From: Moorena sp. SS36440bin_2
GTDB taxonomy: Bacteria > Cyanobacteriota > Cyanobacteriia > Cyanobacteriales > Coleofasciculaceae
DNA: 50,749 nt
NCBI GenBank assembly: GCA_011524395.1
Contig: WTKN01000089.1
Span: forward strand, 23,256 to 74,004
Direction of reading: 5' to 3'
The translations under genes were made by a program, and so were the position numbers. Below, in pieces: positions 1-8,231 of this stretch. Under the pieces are notes generated by a model. The model saw only the letters and a program-made list of their open reading frames with translations. It was not told where the DNA came from and did no database searches. The number at the start of each line of letters is the position of its first letter. Positions within the stretch are counted from its first letter, which is position 1.

Positions 1-262
1 AGGTTGTTCGCGTAGCGTGGCCTTTTGGCCAAGGTTAGAAGGTTGTTCGCGTAGCGTGGCCTTTTGGCCAAGGTTAGTGTTGGTTGCAGGTTGCTCGTTA
101 TCTAGTTGCTCGTTATCTAGTTGCTCGTTATCTAGTTGCTCGTTAGAATTTTCAACGTTCAACTCGGAAGAACCTTCAACCTTCAACTCCCCGTCAACCT
201 TCAACCTTCCAACGTTCAACTCCCCATCAACCTTCAACTCCCCGTCAACCTGCAACTTGTTT
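1..262 (-). repeat. In-frame tandem repeats inside mutS
   Basis: Three repeat types follow one another. A 39 bp unit occurs twice (about 1-78) and contains the hairpin-repeat core gttcgcgtagcgtggcc. It is read on the minus strand as [14 protein letters not shown] 15 bp unit ttgctcgttatctag occurs 3.7 times (91-145) and is read as NEQLD. A degenerate aaccttcaactccccgtc-like unit (about 157-262) is read as [11 protein letters not shown]. The 39 and 15 bp units are multiples of three, and the mutS frame stays open through all of them. Related units lie in intergenic DNA near 4600-5031. Confidence 0.9.
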
Positions 263-2241
263 TGACCTAAAGACGCGGAATTCGGCACAAACAAACCACT
301 GGGCAAGGACTGCTCCACCACTGGATGCCGTCCATCTATAATCCGAATTTCCCGGCTTTGATCCATATCGGGACGACAATATCCCTGATAAACGGCTATT
401 TCTGCTAATCCACACAACACATCCAACGCTGCTACTGCCCGAGATACACCCCGAATCCTGTCAGCTTCCAGCCCTACCTCATGGCGCAAACCTACAAAAA
501 TTTCATACTCTAAACGATTCAAATCCTCCCGCGCCGTGAGAATCCGTGCTTCCCGTTCCTTCAGCTCTGGGGTTATGTAGCGCTCTTCATTAACTAACGT
601 CTGCTTGCGAATATAGTTATCTGGGACCTGAGCTGTCTTAGCACGAGGTACACTAATGTAATATCCAAAGGTCTTATTAAACCCTACCTTCAGCTTGGGA
701 ATATCTGTCTTTTCCCGCTCCGTCACTTCCAAATTAGCAATCCACTGCTGATCCTCCTCGGCTTGACCACGCATTTCATCCAACTGCTGATTGACCTGAG
801 GCCGAATTAATTTCCCCTCAGTCAGATGCAACGGTGGTGACTCTACCAGATGCTCCTGGATTGTGTGCCCTAACTCTTCCAATTGTGGCGGTACAGTCTG
901 CATCACTTTCAGATAGGGAGAAGAGCCATAAGCCGCTAGGTCAGCTAATTCCGGTAACCTCAACAGGGAATCTCCTAGGGCGACTAAATCTCTGGCATTC
1001 GCTCTACCAGAACTTGCTTTCCCTGTCAACCGCTCCAAGTCATAAATTTTCCGAAGCAGCTGCTGTAAGTCCTGGCGCAGTCCAGTATTCTCCACTAATT
1101 CCGCGATCGTATCATGTCGCGCCCGGATTCCCTTAATCTCTAGTAATGGTTGCAGTAGCCAGCGCCGCAATGCTCTACCTCCCATGGCTGTACTGGTTCT
1201 ATCTAAAGCCCAAAGCAGGGAACCATTAAAGGTGTTATCTCGGACAGTAGCAGTAATTTCCAGATTGCGACGAGTCTGGTGGTCGAGAATTAAATAATCA
1301 GCAATGGTATAGGTACGTAATATCTGTAACGCTACATAATTTTCTTTTTGGGTATCTTTGAGATATTCCAACAACCCACCAGCAGCACGGACACCAAGGG
1401 GCAGATGTTCACACCCTAAGCCTTCAAGCGATCGCACTCTGAACTGTTCCAACAGTCGCTGTCGGGCTTCGGCCAAGGTAAAGTGTCGTTGGGGACGGAG
1501 TGCATAACAAAATGAATTTGGTAAACAATCCGGTAAACTCTCAGAGGTCTGGCCAGGTCGTAGCATACTCCCCAAATCGGGAGCATTGGTGGGAATTAAT
1601 ACCTCAGAAGGCTGCAAGCGCATCAATTCCTGAACCAGCAGGTCTAACTCTCGGTCTTGAGTAGTCAGGAATTCCCCAGTGGAAATATCCGCATAGGCTA
1701 AACCCCAATGATTCTTAGCAATTACTACTGCTGCCAAGAAATTGTTACGACGAGCATGGAGCATCTCCTCTTCCATCAAGGTACCGGGGGTAAGGACACG
1801 GGTGACTTCCCGGCGCACCTGACGTCCTTCTTTGGCTGCCACTGAGGCATCTTCCACTTGGTCACAAATTGCGATCGCATAGCCTTTTTCCACTAGCATG
1901 GTGCTGTAGCGGTCCAAAGCATGGTGAGGAACCCCTGTCATTGGCACCCGTCCCACTCCCTTACCTGCTTCTTTGCTGGTTAAGACCAGTTCCAGGGCTT
2001 CAGAAATTATCCTGGCATCCTGAAAAAAGGTTTCATAGAAGTCCCCAACTCGGTAGAGCAGCACAGCATGGGAATACTGGTCTTTTAGTTGAGCAAAATG
2101 CTGCATCATCGGTGTCAGCTTACTGCGGTCCACCGTCCGATGGTCAGTATTCTCAGGCGCAACTTTCCTTGCTGCTTCAGTTGCCCTTTTCGGAAGGTTA
2201 TCGTTGGATTCGGGAGTAGATGCTTGAGGGGATCTGCTCAT
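1..2241 (-). CDS. mutS: DNA mismatch repair protein MutS (partial, runs off left edge)
   Basis: MutS recognises mispaired bases and starts mismatch repair. The reading frame is open from ATG at 2241 to base 1 (747 codons) with no stop. The N-terminal mismatch-binding domain shows [12 protein letters not shown], the phenylalanine motif [10 protein letters not shown] and [10 protein letters not shown]. The core shows the typical [14 protein letters not shown], and the start of the ATPase domain has [16 protein letters not shown] then LFVPN. The Walker A region lies outside the window. Between LFVPN and the expected ATPase strand, about 90 codons (bases 1-270) encode low-complexity tandem repeats instead of the usual short linker. 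The N-terminal ~40 residues are a weakly conserved extension, so a start further in is possible. HIP1 sites near 1429 and 1871 fit a resident gene. The family call is very sure; whether the gene stays intact beyond the edge is unknown. Confidence 0.95.
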   Translation of the reverse strand, partial: MSRSPQASTPESNDNLPKRATEAARKVAPENTDHRTVDRSKLTPMMQHFAQLKDQYSHAVLLYRVGDFYETFFQDARIISEALELVLTSKEAGKGVGRVPMTGVPHHALDRYSTMLVEKGYAIAICDQVEDASVAAKEGRQVRREVTRVLTPGTLMEEEMLHARRNNFLAAVVIAKNHWGLAYADISTGEFLTTQDRELDLLVQELMRLQPSEVLIPTNAPDLGSMLRPGQTSESLPDCLPNSFCYALRPQRHFTLAEARQRLLEQFRVRSLEGLGCEHLPLGVRAAGGLLEYLKDTQKENYVALQILRTYTIADYLILDHQTRRNLEITATVRDNTFNGSLLWALDRTSTAMGGRALRRWLLQPLLEIKGIRARHDTIAELVENTGLRQDLQQLLRKIYDLERLTGKASSGRANARDLVALGDSLLRLPELADLAAYGSSPYLKVMQTVPPQLEELGHTIQEHLVESPPLHLTEGKLIRPQVNQQLDEMRGQAEEDQQWIANLEVTEREKTDIPKLKVGFNKTFGYYISVPRAKTAQVPDNYIRKQTLVNEERYITPELKEREARILTAREDLNRLEYEIFVGLRHEVGLEADRIRGVSRAVAALDVLCGLAEIAVYQGYCRPDMDQSREIRIIDGRHPVVEQSLPSGLFVPNSASLGQNKLQVDGELKVDGELNVGRLKVDGELKVEGSSELNVENSNEQLDNEQLDNEQLDNEQPATNTNLGQKATLREQPSNLGQKATLREQP

Positions 2242-2584
2242 GTAATAAGCTAGAAATACCAATATTCTATCGTAATCGGTAAATCCAACTCATCTTCGGT
2301 TTGTTAGATTGATTTCCACTAAGGGTTTATTACTATATCGCCATAGTTTTGTCAAGACTAGGGAGTTGATTACTATCGTCAAAAAGGTCACTTAAGTTTT
2401 AAAATACTCTTGAATTAGGGTCTATACTGCTGTGATCATGAGGGTGCATTTATTTACTTCGATCTAATTTTGTCAAGTATAGTGCCAAGTGCCTCAGTCT
2501 CGTCAGGCAAACTAAAATCAAACAGAATTAAATAGAATTAAACAGAATTAAATAGAATAAAAGAGCTTGAACCCGAATTGAATT
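2242..2584. other. Intergenic region between divergent mutS and moaD
   Basis: This AT-rich spacer must hold the promoters of both divergent genes. Bases 2517-2560 contain a short direct repeat of the type aacagaattaaatagaatta, present about twice just upstream of moaD. I see no convincing sigma-70 box pair, RNA gene or small open frame. Confidence 0.5.
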
Positions 2585-2845
2585 ATGTCTGAACCATCAA
2601 TTACTGTTACAGTCAAGCTTTTTGCTGCCTATCAAGAAACCTATGGCTTGCCAGAACTCCAGTTGGGATTTCCCCCTCAAACATTAGTATCAGCCGTGCT
2701 AGACCGTTTACTGAGTGAACACCCAGAGCTGGAGCAATGGCGTGAAGTGACCCGCTTTGGCATCAATCTGCAATTCGTTCCCCCCGATACCCCCTTGCAA
2801 GATGGGGATGAAGTGGTTCTGATTCCCCCTGTTAGCGGTGGCTAA
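2585..2845 (+). CDS. moaD: MoaD/ThiS-family sulfur carrier (molybdopterin synthase small subunit)
   Basis: This 86-residue ubiquitin-like protein carries sulfur as a C-terminal thiocarboxylate, in MoaD as the small subunit of molybdopterin synthase. The evidence is its length, the beta-grasp pattern starting ITVTVKLFAAYQE, the late DGDEVVLIPPVSGG, and the obligatory terminal Gly-Gly just before the stop. The nearest genes are mutS (divergent) and a recombinase (convergent), so the gene stands alone and no MoaE is visible. The related ThiS or another MoaD/ThiS carrier cannot be excluded from sequence alone, but PPVSGG favours MoaD. Confidence 0.82.
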   Translation: MSEPSITVTVKLFAAYQETYGLPELQLGFPPQTLVSAVLDRLLSEHPELEQWREVTRFGINLQFVPPDTPLQDGDEVVLIPPVSGG

Positions 2846-2872
2846 TCGATAGTAATCCCTAAAAAATAACCC

Positions 2873-4189
2873 CTAAAAAATAAACACAAGTTGCAGCTGC
2901 AAGTCTTTTACCTGACGCAGGATTTCAATTTTTTGAATAAATTCCCGAAAGTAAAACCGACGCTCTGATTCTGATAAATCAATCCAGAATTGAGGAATGG
3001 ATACTGTCTGAGCGATCGCTTTTAAATTCACTGGCGGCAAAGCAGCTAGCTGCTGCTGCAATTGGTAAATTTCTGTCCGTAGTTTGTATGCTCGTAAATC
3101 AGCAGTTTCTTGATCAAGCACCCCACTAGAGGTTAACAGGGGTAGCTGCTCTAAATTATCTTTTTTTTGAGTAATTTTACCCTTAAGGGATTCCTTCACC
3201 CCATCCAAGCTGGGAGCATTCATAGCAGCAACAGCACGGGGTAATTCCTGACAGATTAGTTGAATAGTCTGCTCCAAAACCTGTTCATAACTAATAGCAC
3301 GACATTTGGGATGCTTAGGACAATTGATCGGACGTAGGTAGAGATATTGTTTGTTTTTACGATATTGAGTAACACTAACAACGGTCATTCCCGACTGACA
3401 TTCCTGACAAACCACCAACCCTGCCAAAGAACGGGGAGCACTGGCGGTGCGAGGAGGTAACTGTCGGTTGCGCCTGAGCAATCGGTCAATCTGTGCCGCT
3501 TCTTCGCGATTCAAAATAGCGTTATGGGTATCGGAAATAACCTCACCATTTTTTTGATAGCCAAGGTCTCCCCGATACACCGGATTTGTCAGCCAACGAC
3601 GCCCGGTAGTTACGGAAATCCGTTTACCATATTTTTGCTCTAAATACCGTACTGCACCCCGCAAGGAACCATAAAGCAGAAACTGTTCAAAAAAATCCTT
3701 AACCACCGGTGCAGTACTGCGGTCAATTAGATAGCGGTCTTTGCCCCGCCGATAGCCATAGGGGGCTTTTCCTGGTGGGGGTAAGGCTTTGAGGCGATTA
3801 CGAGCGTGTCCTTGCCTAAGGCGGCGGCTGTTGACTTCCTGCTGAATTTCGTGTAGAAGTTTCAGTAAACTAGCCCGAATCGCAGTGTAGTTGGTAGCAT
3901 CCGTTAGCTGAGCAGAATTGTAAGATTGCTCTGTGGCAACCAAGCAAACACCAAGGGTTTCAATTTGGCTAATGCGATCGCTAATTTCAGCTAAACACTC
4001 TCCCAGTTCTTCCAGACGACGAATTAGCAAGTAATCAGGGGGTTGAGCTTGGCAATCCGCAACTAACTGCTGCCACTGCTGACGTTCTCCCAAATCTAGA
4101 TAGACCTGATCCACCTCCAAACCCCAAACTGCTGGGTCAGGCACTGGGTCAAGTAGGGGATTGCTGTACAGGTAGGCAATGGTTTTCAT
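2873..4189 (-). CDS. Large serine recombinase family protein with degenerate catalytic domain
   Basis: 438 residues with three parts. A short N-terminal resolvase-like domain (about 1-130) is followed by a recombinase DNA-binding domain (about 140-250, with APYGYRR and a NPVYRGDLGY segment like the classical NP.Y.G). A zinc beta-ribbon follows (CQECQSGM, then CPKHPKC), and the C-terminal part is a coiled coil (about 330-430). The catalytic domain is unusual. The usual Y-x-R-x-S start is replaced by AYLYSNP, and the usual DRLxR segment reads IRRLEELGE. Loss of the arginines that support the catalytic serine suggests a DNA-binding or host-adapted role rather than an active integrase (inference). 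XisF-like excision recombinases of cyanobacteria are the nearest named group I can suggest. Confidence 0.75.
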   Translation of the reverse strand: MKTIAYLYSNPLLDPVPDPAVWGLEVDQVYLDLGERQQWQQLVADCQAQPPDYLLIRRLEELGECLAEISDRISQIETLGVCLVATEQSYNSAQLTDATNYTAIRASLLKLLHEIQQEVNSRRLRQGHARNRLKALPPPGKAPYGYRRGKDRYLIDRSTAPVVKDFFEQFLLYGSLRGAVRYLEQKYGKRISVTTGRRWLTNPVYRGDLGYQKNGEVISDTHNAILNREEAAQIDRLLRRNRQLPPRTASAPRSLAGLVVCQECQSGMTVVSVTQYRKNKQYLYLRPINCPKHPKCRAISYEQVLEQTIQLICQELPRAVAAMNAPSLDGVKESLKGKITQKKDNLEQLPLLTSSGVLDQETADLRAYKLRTEIYQLQQQLAALPPVNLKAIAQTVSIPQFWIDLSESERRFYFREFIQKIEILRQVKDLQLQLVFIF

Positions 4190-4217
4190 CTATTTTCCCG
4201 AGCCCTACCTTAAACCC

Positions 4218-4595
4218 CTAAGTGGTCATCTGACTAATCTGACTAATTTCAATAATATTACCATCTGGATCTCGGGTAAACAATGCCGCACGACCAGATG
4301 AGCTCAATTGAATCGGGCAGCCTTGAGCGTCTAGACATTCCTTGGCTTCATCTAAATTTACTACGCTAAAGGCAATGTGGGGATTACGACCCCATTTTTC
4401 AGGATTTTTTAGGTCAACTCTAGGATTAGGATTAACCATTAAGTGAATTTGGAATTGACCAACTTGGTACCAAGCACCAGGAAATCTCAGCTCTCGTTCA
4501 ACTTTATATAATCCCAAAATATTACCGTAAAAATGCTCTGCCTTTTCCAAATCAGAAACTAAAACAGCAACATGAAGACACTGATTAATTTCCAT
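4218..4595 (-). CDS. VOC-family protein (glyoxalase/dioxygenase superfamily)
   Basis: 125 residues with the paired beta-alpha-beta-beta-beta modules of the vicinal oxygen chelate superfamily. The first is CLHVAVLVSDLEKAEHFYGN and the second starts NPHIAFSVVNLDEAK. Likely metal ligands are His8 (LHVAV), a His in QIHLMV, His in PHIAF and the late Glu in GNIIEIS, the order seen in glyoxalase I-like proteins. RDPDGNIIEI is a hallmark C-terminal motif. The substrate cannot be read from sequence: lactoylglutathione lyase, dioxygenase or antibiotic-binding members share this fold. It is separated from the recombinase gene by only 28 bp, so co-transcription is possible. Confidence 0.85.
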   Translation of the reverse strand: MEINQCLHVAVLVSDLEKAEHFYGNILGLYKVERELRFPGAWYQVGQFQIHLMVNPNPRVDLKNPEKWGRNPHIAFSVVNLDEAKECLDAQGCPIQLSSSGRAALFTRDPDGNIIEISQISQMTT

Positions 4596-5031
4596 AATCT
4601 TTTAAGTTAAAGTTACACGTTTAAGGTTACAGGTTTAAGGTTTTAAGGTTTAAGGTTTTAAGGTTTAAGGTTTAAGGTTTAAGGTTTAAGGTTGTTTAGT
4701 TATAGGTTACAGGTTACAGGTTACAGGTTATAGAGCTACGCCCAAGGCAAAAGGCATGCATGCTAGAGGCAAAAGTTTACGTGCATTAGCTTTTCAGCTT
4801 CTATCAATGTCCTAACTTTAATGCTTAGTGCTATACAGTTTACAGCTTGATCGGTTATTTTACAAAGCTTGGCCTTTTGGCCTTTTGGCCACGCGTGCGC
4901 GTTCGGCCACCCTACGCGAACACCATTAAACCAAACACCCTTCCCACCAAACGCCTTAAACTTAATAACTTTCAACCAGCTAACCTTTAACCAGCTAACC
5001 TTTAACCAGCTAACCTTCAACCAAAAAACCT
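4596..5031. repeat. Dense mixed tandem repeat region
   Basis: The stretch contains ttaaggtttaaggt-type heptamers (about 4620-4693), tacaggt heptamers (about 4703-4730), and a hairpin repeat of the GCGTTCGCGTAGCGT family with a repeated ggccttttggcc (about 4870-4920). The last part holds three copies of a 14 bp unit like taaccagctaacct (about 4974-5020). The final aaccttcaa unit supplies the stop codon of the next minus-strand gene. Bases about 4764-4838 resemble 44935-45004 (see findings). Open frames here are low complexity and I do not call a gene. Confidence 0.8.
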
Positions 5032-6543
5032 TCAAGGTAGCCAACGAGCATTAAATCCAGTTAGGAGTGGTTCCGCTTCCAGCTTCACTGGAGTATCTGA
5101 AGATGTATCATCCACTAAAGGTAATAGCCAGAGTCTAGCATTGGCAATTATTTGTCCTTCATCAGTGATCAAACCTTCATCAGATGACTGTTCAGGGACT
5201 ATTTGATCAAAGAGTATACCTAAGTCATCTGGGGACAAACTCATATGAACTTCCTGTTGCTCGGGTAAAACTACCAAGCGCTTTAAAGTATACTCATTCT
5301 TGTCATTAGGTTTAAGGTTAATCGCTGCTAGGAACGGTTCTTCTTTGAACTCTTCCCCAACAATGAGTTGGCTGAGCAGACAATAGAGAATCTGGTTTTG
5401 CGCCGAGAATTCACAACTATGGACAGAACCAGTGGTGCGTAGTATCTCTTGCTCAGAGCCTTGGTTTTTGACTAGAAATAGCGATCGCGTATAGTCAGAA
5501 TTAAACTTCACCATCACTGCTGCTGAACCATCCTTAGCAAAGTTTAGGACCATGCCAAACTTCGGTAAAAAGTCTAGGGGTTGAGCATTTGGTGTCAAGG
5601 GTAAAATGCCCACTCCCTGACCTTGAGCCATCGCGATAGCGTTGCTGTCAGGAGTAATTAGAAAATCTCCTCCTGGTTCATGATCTAATGGTCTCGGTTT
5701 AGCACCAGCTTGTATGGTCCACAGCCCAAATTCCGAAGGATTACTCCGACTGACCCGCTGCACCACAATCGTTTTACCATCAGCAGACAAATCAAACTTG
5801 AGATTCTGGTAGTCTTTGCTATCGAGAACCTGCTCAACTAACAACCCATCAGAGTCTGGGGATACGGTCGCTTGAGCTGGGGCACGAGTAGATATGCCCG
5901 TGGTCACAGTATATAATTTGGCGGAGAGCAAGTCCTGTTCTTGATTCTGACTCTGAACAGCAGAGAAAAGAATTCGGCTGCCATCAGGATAGAACTTAAA
6001 GTCCATAACCACCAAATCTGGAGGCGTCAAAATAGTTTTTTGTTGGCGAGTGAGATTATAGAACATTAATCGCCCCTGTTCTTCTGCCTGAACACCCACA
6101 TAGGCAAATGCCCGGTCACGGGTACGGAAAGATGCCTTAAACGGTTCCATGGGAGTGTTATTGCCAGGCTTAGCGAATTGATCTACTGCCCCAGTGAGTT
6201 GGAATTGATACTCGGTGCCATAGGGTAAAGGGAGCAGGGGAGTATAAGCCATTTTACGTCCTGCCCAGCTAATTTTGCCCGGGATGGGTGGAACAATGTT
6301 CAGATTAGCTTCCACACTAGTCTGATCCATAGCACGGCTGAAGGTGAGGATAAACGCTTTATCCTCTGCACCGACTTGTTTATCTTGCCACGTAAATTCC
6401 CGTACCCTGGGCGCAGTGCGATCGCCAGTCCACAGTAATATACCAATCAGTAGACTCAGTATAACTATGACTGCCCCAGCAGTACGGTCAATGGGTTGAA
6501 GAAAGGTTTGAATCTTCACGGTTTGAGTTGCTACTGTTGACAT
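5032..6543 (-). CDS. Membrane-anchored Ig-like / beta-propeller protein
   Basis: 503 residues. A short cytoplasmic N-terminus is followed by one membrane segment (about 22-41, GAVIVILSLLIGILLWTG), so the rest is probably periplasmic. Residues about 50-145 look like a bacterial Ig-like (Big_5/SbsA type) domain: FSRAMDQTSVEANL, PLPYGTEYQFQLTGA and ASFRTRDRA. From about 160 onward, repeated blades such as FKFYPDGSRILFSA and FDLSADGKTIVVQ suggest a WD40-like/TolB-type propeller. The start ATG follows the right-end hairpin of a tnpB element by about 6 bp, so the native promoter and ribosome site may have been displaced. The stop codon lies inside a tandem repeat. The molecular function is unknown. 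Confidence 0.7.
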   Translation of the reverse strand: MSTVATQTVKIQTFLQPIDRTAGAVIVILSLLIGILLWTGDRTAPRVREFTWQDKQVGAEDKAFILTFSRAMDQTSVEANLNIVPPIPGKISWAGRKMAYTPLLPLPYGTEYQFQLTGAVDQFAKPGNNTPMEPFKASFRTRDRAFAYVGVQAEEQGRLMFYNLTRQQKTILTPPDLVVMDFKFYPDGSRILFSAVQSQNQEQDLLSAKLYTVTTGISTRAPAQATVSPDSDGLLVEQVLDSKDYQNLKFDLSADGKTIVVQRVSRSNPSEFGLWTIQAGAKPRPLDHEPGGDFLITPDSNAIAMAQGQGVGILPLTPNAQPLDFLPKFGMVLNFAKDGSAAVMVKFNSDYTRSLFLVKNQGSEQEILRTTGSVHSCEFSAQNQILYCLLSQLIVGEEFKEEPFLAAINLKPNDKNEYTLKRLVVLPEQQEVHMSLSPDDLGILFDQIVPEQSSDEGLITDEGQIIANARLWLLPLVDDTSSDTPVKLEAEPLLTGFNARWLP

Positions 6544-6545
6544 CT

Positions 6546-6566
6546 CCCCCGGTTAAAACACGGGGG
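6546..6566 (-). mobile_element. Right-end hairpin of the tnpB element
   Basis: CCCCCG (6546-6551) pairs perfectly with CGGGGG (6561-6566) around a 9-base loop. On the tnpB strand it follows the tnpB stop codon by 3 bases and precedes the next gene's ATG by a few bases. A GC-rich hairpin at this place is typical of IS200/IS605 right ends, which also form the 3' end of the omega RNA. The exact element boundary is inferred. Confidence 0.65.
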
Positions 6567-6569
6567 ATT

Positions 6570-8000
6570 CTAAAAGGTTGTTAGGAGGCTGGTTGAAACC
6601 GAGCCTCTATCGGCTTTCGCCGACGCTACGCGAACGCCAACACTTCTTTTTCGATATGATTTTTTCAAGGAACTAAAAACGTCATATCGGTGTGGGACTG
6701 TCAAGGATCCCCTACTCACCTTGGTTAGATCAAGACCTAACTGTGTGGCTACTTTTCTTGCAATGTTTCCGGCACCGTTGCAATCAGCGTTTACTAAGCA
6801 TCCAGAAGAAGTCTTATAAAGCCCACGTCTCACTCTTTTTCCTGATGGCTTCCATTCACGCTCGTTTTCACCGTGTCTAGGTAATGGATCCTCATCCAGA
6901 AAAGACGCTTTGCTAGTGTATGACTCTTCAGTAATTGTCAATTTAATTCCGTATTCATAGCAAAGTTGTTTTAATCTTTCGATTAATCTTTTAGTGGGAA
7001 TTAAAACAAAATTTTGATTACCTCGCTTACCCATATTAGATGCATTTTTTTGCCGCTCATTCCATCCAATAATGAGATTTCCAATTTTATCGTTAAGGCA
7101 ACGGTTAATAATAAACCTGGCAGCTTTGTTCTTCGCATCTCTCATTTGGTTGTTGCGCTTACGCTGCACTCTATCCAAATTAGCATCCCAATAAGATTCG
7201 GATTTCCCTGACTTGTACTTAGCGACCAACCTAGAATAGCCTTGGTTCATTGATTTAAGCTTTCGACCGTCGATTATCAGGCTTTTTCCTTTGGTCGAAA
7301 TACCAGTTAGCCAGTTGTCTCCGCCATGATCAAAACTCCAAGCTTGAGAGTAGTCCAGATCTGGATTATGTTCAACGGCCTGCTTCCCGTCATCTATAAC
7401 CCAGTCAATCCACAACTGCCCTAAGTTAGGACGAATGGTTACCTCTTTCACCCAATCTGGATCTATAAAGTCAGGCGGAGTTAACGTTATCTTGCAAATT
7501 AGTTCTGGCTTAGATTCTTTACTGATTGAAGGGTAAAAAATGCCTTCTTTGTAGGTAAGTGACTGTCTTGGAAAAGTGACACCAGCTAATCCACCTTTTT
7601 TTCTGTATCTAGGCAGCCTTGGCCTATCGACTTCCCCTTTGTAATAAGAACCTACTAGTTGGTTGTAGCTAGAGATTGATTCTCCTACTGATTTTAAAGT
7701 CTGTTGAGCTGATTGAGCCGCCATAGCCTTGTAATGAGGATTCATCTTCAAGACTTTGTCTAACTCTGGATACTTTGTAATACACTTGTAAGTCTTCCAT
7801 CCCAGCCTTAACTCGTCACCTCTCCAATAAGTGGAATAAGCTTCTAGCTGCTCTTTTAACCAATCGTAATGTTTCTGCTTGATGTAATAAATAGCGCAAT
7901 TTATCAAGCTATTCGCTCGCTGGCACTGAAAGACCCAAAAAGCCTCCTCTTCGTCTGTAAATTCTGCTCTTACCGGAATGGTTTTGTACAACTTCATCAC
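6570..8000 (-). CDS. tnpB: IS605-type TnpB, RNA-guided nuclease family, without zinc ribbon
   Basis: About 476 residues. The N-terminal helix-rich region is followed by a RuvC-like core. RuvC-I is SFDHGGDNWLTG with Asp224, and RuvC-III is VNADCNGAGNIARK with Asp406. The RuvC-II segment reads LIIGWNERQKNAS, where the usual Glu position is replaced; Glu315 or the Glu pair in ITEESYTSKAS (358-359) may substitute. The CxxC zinc ribbon of classical TnpB is absent. This matches the TnpB branch with IGxN and SYTSKASF motifs. The start is GTG at 8000 or ATG at 7997; aggaggtgat just upstream matches the 16S tail perfectly but sits very close. The last 25 codons contain the repeat core gcgttcgcgtagcgt in frame. 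No tnpA is present, so the element is probably non-autonomous for movement. Confidence 0.85.
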   Translation of the reverse strand: MMKLYKTIPVRAEFTDEEEAFWVFQCQRANSLINCAIYYIKQKHYDWLKEQLEAYSTYWRGDELRLGWKTYKCITKYPELDKVLKMNPHYKAMAAQSAQQTLKSVGESISSYNQLVGSYYKGEVDRPRLPRYRKKGGLAGVTFPRQSLTYKEGIFYPSISKESKPELICKITLTPPDFIDPDWVKEVTIRPNLGQLWIDWVIDDGKQAVEHNPDLDYSQAWSFDHGGDNWLTGISTKGKSLIIDGRKLKSMNQGYSRLVAKYKSGKSESYWDANLDRVQRKRNNQMRDAKNKAARFIINRCLNDKIGNLIIGWNERQKNASNMGKRGNQNFVLIPTKRLIERLKQLCYEYGIKLTITEESYTSKASFLDEDPLPRHGENEREWKPSGKRVRRGLYKTSSGCLVNADCNGAGNIARKVATQLGLDLTKVSRGSLTVPHRYDVFSSLKKSYRKRSVGVRVASAKADRGSVSTSLLTTF

Positions 8001-8021
8001 CTCCTACTATAATCATAACAA

Positions 8022-8231
8022 ATGTCTGCCTATATTGTCATATATAAATATGAAAACAAATTAGGATCACAAGTTTGCCAGAAGCAGCAGTTAAAGGAGG
8101 AGGCTGAACGGCTGGGAATGACTCAGTCTGAGTTGATTAGGAGTTTGATAGCCAGACTGCCTGAACCCACACGAAGAGATACGGCGGGGTTTACCCCGTG
8201 GCTCTGTTTCATCCGGGAGACGAAACCTTAG
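8022..8231 (+). CDS. Possible small ribbon-helix-helix protein divergent from tnpB
   Basis: 69 residues. The middle segment, KEEAERLGMTQSELIRSLIA, has the pattern of a CopG/Arc ribbon-helix-helix DNA-binding motif. The frame starts 21 bp from the tnpB start on the opposite strand, and tataat (8008-8013) lies just upstream. The N-terminal 15 residues and the tail after about residue 45 look non-coding, so the true extent is uncertain. It could be a regulator of the tnpB element or an antitoxin relic (inference). Confidence 0.4.
   Translation: MSAYIVIYKYENKLGSQVCQKQQLKEEAERLGMTQSELIRSLIARLPEPTRRDTAGFTPWLCFIRETKP

Noticed and set aside
17-2219. Plus-strand open frames opposite mutS (17-265, 834-1136, 1869-2219)
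   Set aside because: They are antisense to a clearly recognisable mutS; the first only reads the tandem repeats.
4763-5054. Open frames on both strands with repeated SWLKV- or FNQLT-like units
   Set aside because: They translate tandem repeat DNA and have no protein-like composition.
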